A stretch of 55,243 nt of DNA from NCBI GenBank assembly GCA_009774625.1, contig VSOB01000015.1:1-55243 (forward strand). The letters run 5' to 3'. The notes beneath the pieces were generated by a model. The model had not been told where the DNA came from. It saw only the letters and a list, made by a program, of their open reading frames with translations, and searched no databases. This stretch comes from Lachnospiraceae bacterium (GTDB lineage Bacteria; Bacillota; Clostridia; Lachnospirales; Lachnospiraceae). A program made the translations under genes and the position numbers. This document shows positions 8,082 to 16,718 of this stretch, piece by piece; position 1 is the first letter of the stretch; every line of letters begins with the position of its first letter.

Positions 8082-10292
8082 ATGGAACGGGGAATCTATT
8101 CACTTGCTGTAGAGGGAGACAGCACAGAAAGAGAGCAAAAGAGACGGTTCAGGCCGGAACCTGTCATTGTGCTGCTGCTTTTGGTGACGATCGGGGTCTG
8201 CAGCGGTGCCGCCGTGATATGGGGGATGGCGTCTCCGGATCCGCTGTGTGAAACGATTGAGGAGGACGACTGTTTTCAGGACGGTGTCTTTTATATCTAT
8301 GATAAGAAAGATTACCTTCGGTTTACAGGCTATGTAAATCGGGCATACAAGACAGAGGAATCCGTATCTATAAATGCGGCGCTGATGACAGACCTCGATC
8401 TGGAGGAGGATAAAGGATATTCGTATTCGCTTGCCGGACATCCCTATATCAAAATACCCATCCTGCGGTATGGAGGGACATTTGAGGGGAATGGATATAC
8501 CATTAGGTGGTATACCGATATCAGCAAGGGCATGTTTGCCCGACTGGAGCGGGATGCGCAAATACGGAATCTGACGATACAGGCAGACCGGATTTCTGAT
8601 GTAACAGAGCCTTTGGAGAGTACAGAGGAAAGTACCGGTTATGGCTTTGGCATACTGTGTATGGTAAATTATGGCGTTATCCAAAACTGTCAGACCAGAG
8701 GGTATATAGAAGGATACGGAAGTACGGGCGGGATTGCCGGAATCAATTACGGCCGGATTGAGGACTGTATCAATCAGGCCGAAGTGGTATCCGTCGGTGT
8801 GGGAATGTATGGCGGAGGCGGGATCACCGGAAAAAATGCGTGTACATGGACAGAAGCTGACGGAGAGGAGTGGGTGAGCGCAGAAATCCGTACATGTACC
8901 AATCAGGGAACCATAACTGGCGAGTGGATGGCAGGAGGTATCTGTGGGTTCAATGAAGGGACGGACACAGAGATCTGGCGCTGCGGCAATGAGGGAGCCG
9001 TGCGGGTGCGTCGGCAGGAGGCGCAGCCTTATAGGAACGGAGAGAATGAAAACCAAAAGGGGTACCTGGAAGAAGCGAAGGCAGGCGGTATCGCGGGCAA
9101 TATGGACTGCGGCGCCTTCACCGAATGCTATAACATCGGCAGGATTTCCATAGAGGAAGAAGGGCAGTGCGGTACCTACGGCATTGCCGGTGGTGCATGG
9201 GGCAATTCAAAAGTGGTAAATTGTGTCAGTCTGGCAGGGGCAGCCACGGGACATATGCGTCATGAAAATATTATGGAGCTGACACAGGAGGAATTGGAAC
9301 AGTGGCAGACAGATCCGGATTCTATTCCCTATGTGTATAATAGCTGGCAGTTTGATCTGGAGGAGGCAAAGGAAAAACTGGGTATCGTGCCGCTGGGCGT
9401 TTCCGAGTCAGAGCTGACCGAAGGCAATCCTCATATCTATCTGTGTGAAGATTTTTGTATGCGTGCTCCGATGGGATTTGCGATTCGGGAAGTATCGGAG
9501 TATGCGCTCTGCATGGAAGCGGAGAAAGGCGTGAAAATTCCGGATCGGTTTGGGGAAGGGGCGGCAGAATACCAGGTATGGCTGCTGCGCCTGCCGGAGG
9601 AAGAGGCGGCGGAAATGAACTGCTTTCTGGAAGAAGTAAAGGATTTGTACAGTATTTATGAACCGCCGGCATATTTAAATGATAAGGATTCCCTGGAAGG
9701 CGCTCTGTGGCTGGCCTCTCTGGACGATGAAGGGATAGAGTCGGATATTTCCAGGATATGGACCTGTATGGAAGACCCCAATTGGGTGCATCCTCTGCAT
9801 TTTATGAACTGGTGGGATCATCATACATACCAGGAGGATGGCCGATATTTTTTCAATCTCTATAAAGAAGAGCTGAATGCAAAATATTATGTCTATGTAC
9901 CGGGAGACGAATCACAGAGCCTGCGCCTGGACAATCTGCTCTCTATGCCGGTAAAATCTTCAGAAGAAGGGGAAGAGATACGGTATGAAGTAAAATATCT
10001 GATCTTATTTACCAGCTGGGCAAATAATTATCGTCCGGAAATGGCGTTTACAGAGAATACGCTGCGCGGTTTTGTCTATCTGCCATATCAGAAAGAAGTC
10101 TGGTCGGAGTATGAAACGCTTTATCAGATTGCAGAAGAATATACAGGAGACGGGATGCGTTATCCGGAGCTGGCCGCCCGCAACGGACTGGAGAATCCGG
10201 ACTTGATCCGGAAAGGCCAGAAACTGACTGTGCCGGAGGAGTGGCTGATTTCTGAATGGTTTTTGTATTATGATCTGGCATTGTACAGATAA
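8082..10292 (+). CDS. membrane-anchored GLUG-like repeat protein with C-terminal LysM-like motif
   Basis: 736 residues. One N-terminal transmembrane helix (about residues 28-52, VIVLLLLVTIGVC...) leaves the bulk outside. Residues 120-340 hold GLUG-like beta-helix repeats of the form GGIAG.N.G.I..C.N.A, seen three or more times. A middle domain without recognised family follows. Residues about 680-725 (TLYQIAEEYTGDGMRYPELAARNGL then IRKGQKLTVPEEW) fit a LysM peptidoglycan-binding motif. A cell-surface adhesive or wall-bound protein is likely; its ligand cannot be told. GGAGGAGG precedes the ATG at 8082. Confidence 0.75.
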   Translation: MERGIYSLAVEGDSTEREQKRRFRPEPVIVLLLLVTIGVCSGAAVIWGMASPDPLCETIEEDDCFQDGVFYIYDKKDYLRFTGYVNRAYKTEESVSINAALMTDLDLEEDKGYSYSLAGHPYIKIPILRYGGTFEGNGYTIRWYTDISKGMFARLERDAQIRNLTIQADRISDVTEPLESTEESTGYGFGILCMVNYGVIQNCQTRGYIEGYGSTGGIAGINYGRIEDCINQAEVVSVGVGMYGGGGITGKNACTWTEADGEEWVSAEIRTCTNQGTITGEWMAGGICGFNEGTDTEIWRCGNEGAVRVRRQEAQPYRNGENENQKGYLEEAKAGGIAGNMDCGAFTECYNIGRISIEEEGQCGTYGIAGGAWGNSKVVNCVSLAGAATGHMRHENIMELTQEELEQWQTDPDSIPYVYNSWQFDLEEAKEKLGIVPLGVSESELTEGNPHIYLCEDFCMRAPMGFAIREVSEYALCMEAEKGVKIPDRFGEGAAEYQVWLLRLPEEEAAEMNCFLEEVKDLYSIYEPPAYLNDKDSLEGALWLASLDDEGIESDISRIWTCMEDPNWVHPLHFMNWWDHHTYQEDGRYFFNLYKEELNAKYYVYVPGDESQSLRLDNLLSMPVKSSEEGEEIRYEVKYLILFTSWANNYRPEMAFTENTLRGFVYLPYQKEVWSEYETLYQIAEEYTGDGMRYPELAARNGLENPDLIRKGQKLTVPEEWLISEWFLYYDLALYR

Positions 10293-10340
10293 GGAGAGAA
10301 AGCAGGGCAGCCATAATAAAAGAGAATGTGGAGAAAGTGT

Positions 10341-11063
10341 ATGAATATTTATGTGAATGAAATCAACGGTATTGCGGATGCCATCGTGTCCATGCATATG
10401 AGCAAACGTTCCTGGACAAGGGAGAAGGAGCTGGAGATCCGTTCGGTCTGTGAGCAGGTACTGTCCAGAACCGGTAAGATTCGGGAGGATGCAGATGAAG
10501 AGGCACTGTCCAGATATGAAGCATGGCTGGAAAACCTGTTCAAATGGGGCTGGCGGCATATAACTATGCTGCGGTTTATCGATATATCGGTTACGGTGGA
10601 AGGTCTGCACAGGGCAGGCCAGGATGACTGGGATTCTCATGCGGCCAGATTCAATAACCGGATCATACGCAGCAGCACCAGACTGGCGGAGTTTGGATAT
10701 GAGATGTCCGAATGGTATCAGGATCAGATCATCCCTACGGATACGGCACTGGCGCTGCTGGGTATGGATATGCCGAAAGTGCTGGAACGGGATGGCCGGC
10801 GTTTTGTCAGAACTATCAATGGTTATATTCTGGAAGATAAAAAGGACAGCCCGGATGTAAAACGGGGGTTGTATATGCTCAGCATTCCCAGCAATTTTAT
10901 TTTCCGTGTCAATCTGACGGAATGGGCCCATGTCTATCAGGAAAGAAACAGTCAGGGAACGGCCAATCCGGAGGTGAAACTTTGTTGTGAAGGGATTGCT
11001 GATCAGATCGCCCGGTTTCAGCCCAGAATGAACCGGGAACTGTTTCTGAAAATCAAGAATTAA
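10341..11063 (+). CDS. divergent ThyX-fold-like protein
   Basis: 240 residues from the ATG at 10341, chosen for GGAGA six bases upstream; an in-frame ATG at 10326 lacks one. The layout follows flavin-dependent thymidylate synthase: RHITMLRFIDISVTVEGLHRAGQ matches the strand before the ThyX signature, then RFNNRIIRSSTR stands where RHR-x-x-S-x-N-E-x-S-x-R-Y would be but without RHR. Later SIPSNFIFRVNLTEWAHVYQER and a helix match the ThyX C-terminal half. Signature residues are lost, so dUMP methylation is doubtful. Lies four to five genes from no known dTMP gene, but nrdD is 2 kb downstream. Confidence 0.5.
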   Translation: MNIYVNEINGIADAIVSMHMSKRSWTREKELEIRSVCEQVLSRTGKIREDADEEALSRYEAWLENLFKWGWRHITMLRFIDISVTVEGLHRAGQDDWDSHAARFNNRIIRSSTRLAEFGYEMSEWYQDQIIPTDTALALLGMDMPKVLERDGRRFVRTINGYILEDKKDSPDVKRGLYMLSIPSNFIFRVNLTEWAHVYQERNSQGTANPEVKLCCEGIADQIARFQPRMNRELFLKIKN

Positions 11064-11143
11064 CAAGGTGTTTTTACAGCTATTCATTCGCTGAGATGGA
11101 GCTTGATATCCGGATGACAACAGGAAAGGAGACAGGTGGGGAA

Positions 11144-12067
11144 ATGAAACAACAAAGAGGGAAGAAAAAAGCAGTATCTGTTGTAATCGCGGCAGGAATG
11201 CTGCTTTTGTCGCTGACAGGCTGCGGCAGCAGGGAAGAAGCAGGGATGCAGGCGCCTTCGGCGGAAAGCCCGCAAAGTGATCAGGAGGAAGAAAGAGAAG
11301 AAACAAAAGAAGCGGTGCAGGAGGATGGTACGGAAACCGTCGAAGGGACACAGGGAACAGAGGAAAACTCTTCAGCCGCCAGGGAAAACAGGCGGGTAGT
11401 GGAGGCATGGGCCGGAGCATGGATCGGGCGGGACGGAGAGACAATAGCGGCTATGAGTTCAGAGGCGGTACAGGAAGCCCTGCAGGAAAGGGAACTGTTA
11501 TTTCAGGAAGGAGATACTTATACCTTTGGATGGTCCAGTCCCTGGCCGGATGAGGACTATCAACTGGAAGAGGTAACGGACAACAGCGCTGTGATTCTGT
11601 ACTATGCCCGGACCTCAGACCCACATGTGACTGTATGGCGTGAATCACTGACCTGGCACAGCGAGGCGGACGGTAGTGTGGTGGAAGCAGAAGAGCTGGA
11701 GAGGTTGGGATATATTTGCAGCGGAGAAGAATATGTCAGAGCGTATCCGCATGGAATCGAAAATACGCCGATGGATTATCTTGGAAACGGCATGGGAGAA
11801 GCATTGAATCAAAATGCAATGCAAAACAAAGATAATGTTTCCTACAGCGGACTGTTTGCTCCGGAGACGGCGGTGGTACAGGAGTTAAATCTGCTGAACA
11901 ATCCGGAAAAAGTAAAGGTGGAAACCGTTCCGGATGCACAGTCGGACCGGGTGCTGATCCATATTACCTTTACCGAGGATGGCAGTACGGTGGCAGTATC
12001 CGCAGTCTGTCCCTATGGGGAGGACGGTATCTGGATCGTGCAGGATTCAGGGGCAAAGTTGGAATAA
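11144..12067 (+). CDS. lipoprotein of unknown function
   Basis: 307 residues from the ATG at 11144, with AGGTGGGG upstream; this start places a proper signal peptide (KKKAVSVVIAAGMLLLSLTGC, split by the lipobox LTGC) at the N-terminus. A Glu-rich linker (about 40-85) precedes a folded domain without recognised family. That domain carries WGSSPWPDEDYQ-like and TVWRESLTWHSE-like beta segments as in NTF2-like or DUF4829-type extracellular domains, a weak resemblance only. It ends 22 bases from the convergent Crp/Fnr gene. Confidence 0.65.
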   Translation: MKQQRGKKKAVSVVIAAGMLLLSLTGCGSREEAGMQAPSAESPQSDQEEEREETKEAVQEDGTETVEGTQGTEENSSAARENRRVVEAWAGAWIGRDGETIAAMSSEAVQEALQERELLFQEGDTYTFGWSSPWPDEDYQLEEVTDNSAVILYYARTSDPHVTVWRESLTWHSEADGSVVEAEELERLGYICSGEEYVRAYPHGIENTPMDYLGNGMGEALNQNAMQNKDNVSYSGLFAPETAVVQELNLLNNPEKVKVETVPDAQSDRVLIHITFTEDGSTVAVSAVCPYGEDGIWIVQDSGAKLE

Positions 12068-12089
12068 TACAGATGCCGGCAGCCGGATT

Positions 12090-12740
12090 TTATGGAGGGC
12101 TGCAGACTGACTGTTCCCGCAGTACGATAGTACGGGTCTTTTTTTCGATCAGACCTTCCGCATGCATTCTGCTCAGTTCGGTCATCAGTGAACTGCGGTC
12201 GATGGCCAGATAATCTGCCAGATCGGAATAAGGCATGGGAATATGAAGGGTGGAGCTTTGCTGACGTATTTTCTGACTGTGCAGAAAGGCAAGGAGTTTT
12301 CCGCGGATCGTTTTCTGCTGCAGAATATGACAGTGCTGGTTTCCGGCAGATACGGCAGAGCGCAGCATGGCGGAAAGCAGCTCCGCCAGTTCCCGGTCTG
12401 CCTGTTTCAGGATATGTTCCAGCAGTTCCTGATGGGACAGGTAGGCGGCGGCGCAGGGATATTTGGCCTGTATAAAGCAGTGCCCATTGTCCGGGGCAGG
12501 CAGCATTTCCTGATACAAAAGCTGCCCTCTGGTAAAATAATCCAGAAGCTGTTTGCTGCCGGACTCATTTTCCATACACAGATAGGCAGTGCCTTTGAGC
12601 AGCAGGCACAGGCACTGTTTTGGTCTGCTTTTCTCCAGAATCATTTCTCCTTTTCCAAAGGCTTTCTGTTTGGGCCGGAACAAATCCCGAAGTAATTTAA
12701 TATTTTTTTCAGAAATGAAAATTGTGTCAGAATCCACCAT
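12090..12740 (-). CDS. Crp/Fnr family transcription regulator
   Basis: 216 residues. The N-terminal cyclic-nucleotide-like beta barrel (GEMILEKSRPKQCLCLLLKGTAYL then GQLLYQEML) is followed by the dimer helix and a winged helix (YSDLADYLAIDRSSLMTELSRMHAEGLIEKK, about 172-202). It lacks an obvious N-terminal four-cysteine iron-sulfur motif; Cys43 and Cys45 are close together inside the barrel. It is divergent from nrdD, and a palindrome of Crp/Fnr geometry lies in the shared promoter region, so control of nrdDG and of itself is likely. The effector is unknown. Confidence 0.85.
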   Translation of the reverse strand: MVDSDTIFISEKNIKLLRDLFRPKQKAFGKGEMILEKSRPKQCLCLLLKGTAYLCMENESGSKQLLDYFTRGQLLYQEMLPAPDNGHCFIQAKYPCAAAYLSHQELLEHILKQADRELAELLSAMLRSAVSAGNQHCHILQQKTIRGKLLAFLHSQKIRQQSSTLHIPMPYSDLADYLAIDRSSLMTELSRMHAEGLIEKKTRTIVLREQSVCSPP

Positions 12741-12793
12741 ATATTGATAAACCTTTCTGCGTTCATACTATATCTGGTATTATAAAACAAATA

Positions 12794-12836
12794 TGTTGTC
12801 CACACAACAGTTTTTATCCGAACGATGTAATATAAT
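12794..12836 (+). promoter_or_regulatory. nrdD promoter with candidate Crp/Fnr class II activator site
   Basis: TGTTGT-CCAC-ACAACA (12794-12809) is a perfect 6-bp palindrome with a 4-base spacer, the geometry of Crp/Fnr operators. TATAAT at 12831-12836 puts the likely start near 12842-12843, so the palindrome is centred about 41 bases upstream, the class II activator position. The -35 hexamer at 12808-12813 is poor, as expected for an activator-dependent promoter. The divergent gene encodes a Crp/Fnr protein. Confidence 0.6.
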
Positions 12837-12865
12837 ACAGAAAGCGGTAAGGAGGAGAGCATTTT

Positions 12866-15022
12866 ATGAAAGTAATCAAGCGGAACGGCGCAGAAGTGGA
12901 TTTTGATATTACTAAGATTCAGGAGGCTATCAGGAAAGCCAATAAGGCGGCCATACGGCAGGAGCTGACAGAAGAGCAGATCCGGGAAATATCAGAATAT
13001 ATAGATTTTAAATGTAATCGGATGAACCGGGCAGTCTCTGTGGAAGAGATGCAGGACATGGTGGAGAATCAGATTATGTCTCAGGGGGCTTTCAATGTGG
13101 CCAGGTGCTATGTGCGGTATCGTTACACCCGTTCCCTTGTTCGTAAAAGCAATACAACGGACGGGCGGATCCTGACGCTGATCGAATGCAATAATGAGGA
13201 AGTGATGCAGGAAAATTCCAATAAGGACCCGGTGATCAACAGTGTGCAGAGGGATTATATGGCGGGCGAGGTGAGCAAGGACCTGACCAGGCGTATTCTG
13301 CTTCCGGAAGATATTGTAAAGGCGGATGCGGAAGGACTGATTCATTTTCATGATTCGGATTATTTTGCTCAGCATATGCACAATTGTGATCTGGTCAATC
13401 TGGAGGATATGCTGGAAAACGGTACAGTGATCAGTGAGACTTTTATCGACAAGCCTCACAGCTTTTCCACAGCCTGCAACATTGCCATGCAGATCGTGGC
13501 GCAGGTTGCCAGCAGTCAGTACGGCGGGCAGAGTATTTCTCTGACCCATCTTGCCCCCTTTGTGCAGATATCCAGAGAGAAGATCCGCAGTGAAGTGCTG
13601 GAAGACATGGCGCTGACAAAAACCAGCCCTTCTGAGGAGGTGCTGCATCATATCGTGGAGAAGCGTCTGCGCAGGGAGATCGAAAAAGGGGTACAGACCA
13701 TTCAGTATCAGGTGATTACGCTGATGACCACCAACGGACAGGCGCCGTTCCTGACGGTATTTATGTATCTGAACGAGGCGAAGAATGAGCAGGAAAAGCG
13801 GGATCTGGCACTGATTATAGAAGAGATGCTGAATCAGCGGATTCAGGGCGTGAAAAACGAAAGCGGCGTATATATCACGCCTGCGTTCCCCAAGCTGATC
13901 TACGTGCTGGAGGAGGACAATATCCGGGAAGGAAGCGAATATTTCTATCTGACGGAGCTGGCTGCCAGATGTACGGCCAAAAGAATGGTGCCTGATTATA
14001 TTTCGGAGAAGATCATGAAACAGTTAAAGGAGGGCAACTGTTTTCCTGTGATGGGCTGTCGGAGCGCTCTGTCTCCCTGGAAGGACGAAAAGGGACGGTA
14101 TCAGTTTTACGGCAGATTCAATCAGGGCGTGGTGACCATTAATCTGGTGGATGTGGCATTGTCGTCAGGCCGGGATATGGATAAGTTCTGGAACGTGTTT
14201 GACGAAAGACTGGATCTGTGTTACCGGGCGCTGATGTGCCGGCACAACAGGCTGAAAGGCACTCTGTCGGATGCGGCGCCGATTCTCTGGCAGTACGGCG
14301 CACTTTCCAGGCTGAAACGCGGGGAAGCCATAGACAGTCTTTTGTATGGCGGTTATTCCACCATATCGCTGGGGTATGCAGGATTGTGTGAATGCGTGAA
14401 ATATATGACCGGAAAATCCCATACGGATCCTGAGGCCAAGCCGTTTGCCCTGGAAGTTATGAAATATATGAATCAGGCCTGTGACAGGTGGAAAGAAGAA
14501 ACAAACATCGGGTTCAGCATCTATGGCTCGCCGATTGAAAGCACCACCTATAAATTTGCCAAATGCCTGCAGCGGCGGTTTGGCATCGTGGAAGGCGTTA
14601 CGGACAAAGGGTATATTACCAACAGCTATCATGTTAAGGTGACAGAAGAGGTTGACGCGTTTTCCAAGCTGAAATTTGAATCGGAGTTTCAGGCACTGTC
14701 CAAAGGCGGCGCCATCAGTTATGTGGAGGTGCCGGATATGCAGAACAATATTCCGGCAGTCCTGGGTGTGATACGGTTTATCTATGACAATATTATGTAT
14801 GCGGAGCTGAATACAAAGAGTGATTATTGTCAGGAATGTGGTTTTAACGGAGAAATCCTGATTGCGGAAGAGGACGGGAAGCTGGTATGGGAATGTCCTG
14901 ACTGTGGGAACCGGAATCAGGAGACGCTGAATGTGGCCAGAAGGACCTGCGGTTATATCGGCACTCAGTTCTGGAATCAGGGCAGGACTCAGGAGATCAG
15001 GGAGCGGGTGATGCATCTGTAG
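12866..15022 (+). CDS. nrdD: anaerobic ribonucleoside-triphosphate reductase, class III
   Basis: 718 residues, full length. An ATP-cone allosteric domain occupies about residues 1-95 (MKVIKRNGAEVDFDITKIQEAI). The catalytic ten-stranded barrel follows. The C-terminus has a zinc site, Cys655-x2-Cys658 and Cys677-x2-Cys680, and the glycyl radical motif RTCGYIG with Gly696. It makes dNTPs from NTPs without oxygen, with formate or thiol as reductant. Good ribosome binding site (AAGGAGGAG). Followed 38 bases later by its activase gene, nrdG. Confidence 0.97.
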   Translation: MKVIKRNGAEVDFDITKIQEAIRKANKAAIRQELTEEQIREISEYIDFKCNRMNRAVSVEEMQDMVENQIMSQGAFNVARCYVRYRYTRSLVRKSNTTDGRILTLIECNNEEVMQENSNKDPVINSVQRDYMAGEVSKDLTRRILLPEDIVKADAEGLIHFHDSDYFAQHMHNCDLVNLEDMLENGTVISETFIDKPHSFSTACNIAMQIVAQVASSQYGGQSISLTHLAPFVQISREKIRSEVLEDMALTKTSPSEEVLHHIVEKRLRREIEKGVQTIQYQVITLMTTNGQAPFLTVFMYLNEAKNEQEKRDLALIIEEMLNQRIQGVKNESGVYITPAFPKLIYVLEEDNIREGSEYFYLTELAARCTAKRMVPDYISEKIMKQLKEGNCFPVMGCRSALSPWKDEKGRYQFYGRFNQGVVTINLVDVALSSGRDMDKFWNVFDERLDLCYRALMCRHNRLKGTLSDAAPILWQYGALSRLKRGEAIDSLLYGGYSTISLGYAGLCECVKYMTGKSHTDPEAKPFALEVMKYMNQACDRWKEETNIGFSIYGSPIESTTYKFAKCLQRRFGIVEGVTDKGYITNSYHVKVTEEVDAFSKLKFESEFQALSKGGAISYVEVPDMQNNIPAVLGVIRFIYDNIMYAELNTKSDYCQECGFNGEILIAEEDGKLVWECPDCGNRNQETLNVARRTCGYIGTQFWNQGRTQEIRERVMHL

Positions 15023-15060
15023 CAACAGACGGCCGACGGTAAACGGCTGAGGAGAGAGGC

Positions 15061-15588
15061 ATGTATTACGGCAGAATCAAACAGTTTTCCATAGAAAATG
15101 GGCCGGGGATCCGGGTTTCTCTTTTTGTATCCGGCTGTACCCATCACTGTCAGGGATGTTTCAGCCGGGAAACATGGGCGTTTGACTATGGGGAGCCTTT
15201 TACCAAAGAGACAGAGGAGCGTATCCTTGCCATGCTGGAGCCGGATTATATCGCAGGACTGACGCTGCTGGGCGGGGACCCGGCAGAGCCGGTCAATCAG
15301 CAGGCGCTGCTGCCGCTGCTTGGACGTGTAAAAGCAGAGACAGGAAAGGATATCTGGGTTTACAGCGGTTATCTGTATGAAGAGCTGCTGCCCGGCGGGA
15401 GGGCGAACTGTGAGAGTACGAAAGAGTTTCTCTCCCTGTGTGATGTTTTGGTGGACGGCCCTTATATTGAGGCGCAGAAGAATCTGATGCTCAGTTTCCG
15501 CGGTTCGGAAAATCAGAGGATCATTGATTTGAGCCGGACGGCAGAAACGGGCATCGTGACAGAGCTTTTTTGGGATCAGAAGGTATGA
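15061..15588 (+). CDS. nrdG: anaerobic ribonucleotide reductase activating protein
   Basis: 175 residues, typical length. The radical SAM motif C-x3-C-x2-C is present as Cys26, Cys30 and Cys33 (SGCTHHCQGCF), after the NrdG N-terminus MYYGRIKQFSIENGPGIR. It uses a 4Fe-4S cluster and SAM to make the glycyl radical on NrdD. TLLGGDPAEP carries the GGE/GGD SAM-binding motif. In operon with nrdD; ends one base before the next radical SAM gene. Confidence 0.96.
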   Translation: MYYGRIKQFSIENGPGIRVSLFVSGCTHHCQGCFSRETWAFDYGEPFTKETEERILAMLEPDYIAGLTLLGGDPAEPVNQQALLPLLGRVKAETGKDIWVYSGYLYEELLPGGRANCESTKEFLSLCDVLVDGPYIEAQKNLMLSFRGSENQRIIDLSRTAETGIVTELFWDQKV

Positions 15589-15589
15589 T

Positions 15590-16573
15590 ATGAAAATGAA
15601 AGAGACAGAACCGATTCTGCGTGCCTGTATGCTGTGCCCCAGAGCGTGCGGAGTGGACCGGATGGGAGGCGCGGCAGGTTACTGCGGACAGTCCGGAGAG
15701 ATCAGGGCGGCAAGGGCCGCACTGCACAGGTGGGAGGAACCCTGTATCTCCGGGACGAAAGGTTCCGGGACTGTCTTTTTTTCCGGCTGCGGACTGAAGT
15801 GTGTATTCTGCCAGAATCAGGCCATTGCTTCCGGAGAGGCAGGCGGGAAGATTTCCACAGAGCGGCTGGCAGAAATCTTTCTGGAGCTGCAGGCGGCGGG
15901 AGCAAATAACATCAATCTGGTGACAGCATGCCATTTTGTGCCCCAGGTGATCGACGCGCTGGAGACTGCCAGATTGGATGGGCTGCATCTGCCCATCGTA
16001 TACAATACCGGAGGATATGAAGCGGTGGATACGATCCGGATGCTGGAAGGGTATGTGGACATTTATCTGCCGGACCTGAAATTCCGGGACCGGGAAAGAT
16101 GCCGCCGTTATGCCCATGCGCCTGATTACTTTGAAAAGGCATCAGAGGCCATAGATGAGATGGTCCGCCAGATTGGGGAGATGGAATTTACCGATGAGCG
16201 GACGGGGACGGAAAAGCTGGATGTGTATGCATACCAGAAACGGCAGGAGGAAAGTCTGCTGATGACCAGGGGTGTGATTGTGCGTCATCTCCTGCTGCCC
16301 GGCGGCCTGGAAGATTCCAGGCAGATCATTTCTTATCTGCTGGAAACCTATGGGGAACGGATTTTTATCAGTATCATGAACCAGTACACACCCATGCCCC
16401 ATGTGGAACAGTATCCGGAACTGAGAGATCCGGTGAGAGAAGCGGAGTATGAAATGTTGATTGCCCATGCTGTTGCACTGGGGATTGAGAACGGGTTTAT
16501 CCAGGAGGGTGAGACTGTCGGGGAGAGCTTTATTCCGGCGTTTGACGGGACGGGAATCGACAGGGCCAAGTGA
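15590..16573 (+). CDS. PflX-type radical SAM protein (COG1313)
   Basis: 327 residues. The radical SAM motif is at Cys67, Cys71 and Cys74 (SGCGLKCVFC), with an additional N-terminal cysteine set (Cys13, Cys16, Cys20, Cys32) typical of this family related to pyruvate-formate lyase activase. The substrate of the family is not established to my knowledge. A charged segment near residues 200-222 (TDERTGTEKLDVYAYQKRQ) seems to be an insertion compared with relatives I recall. One base separates it from nrdG, suggesting shared expression with the class III reductase. It ends before a strong bidirectional terminator. Confidence 0.85.
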   Translation: MKMKETEPILRACMLCPRACGVDRMGGAAGYCGQSGEIRAARAALHRWEEPCISGTKGSGTVFFSGCGLKCVFCQNQAIASGEAGGKISTERLAEIFLELQAAGANNINLVTACHFVPQVIDALETARLDGLHLPIVYNTGGYEAVDTIRMLEGYVDIYLPDLKFRDRERCRRYAHAPDYFEKASEAIDEMVRQIGEMEFTDERTGTEKLDVYAYQKRQEESLLMTRGVIVRHLLLPGGLEDSRQIISYLLETYGERIFISIMNQYTPMPHVEQYPELRDPVREAEYEMLIAHAVALGIENGFIQEGETVGESFIPAFDGTGIDRAK

Positions 16574-16620
16574 CAGGACAAAAAATAGTTATAGGATGTA
16601 CAGGAAGCATTATGAATCAT

Positions 16621-16656
16621 AAAAAGCGCCGGCCGGATAAGATGGCCGGCGCTTTT
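16621..16656. terminator. bidirectional intrinsic terminator
   Basis: GCGCCGGCC (16626-16634) pairs perfectly with GGCCGGCGC (16644-16652) over a 9-base loop. It is flanked by an A5 tract and a T4 tract, so it can stop both the radical SAM operon and the convergent ATPase gene. Confidence 0.9.
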
Positions 16657-16718
16657 GAATGGCCGGAAATCGTAATTCCCATAGCAGGTTTGCTGGCTTT
16701 ACAGCACAAAGCGCAAGG

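Noticed and set aside
10005..11444. 479-codon minus-strand open frame
   Set aside because: It lies antisense to the LysM protein, the ThyX-like gene and the lipoprotein gene, has no ribosome binding site and reads as low-complexity Pro/Leu/Ser/His protein, typical of a shadow frame.
12760..12800. NrdR boxes before nrdD
   Set aside because: ACTATATCTGGT and ACAAATATGTTGT resemble parts of the NrdR consensus, but neither matches its 16-bp even palindrome well and the pair spacing is not convincing. The Crp/Fnr dyad is the better explanation.
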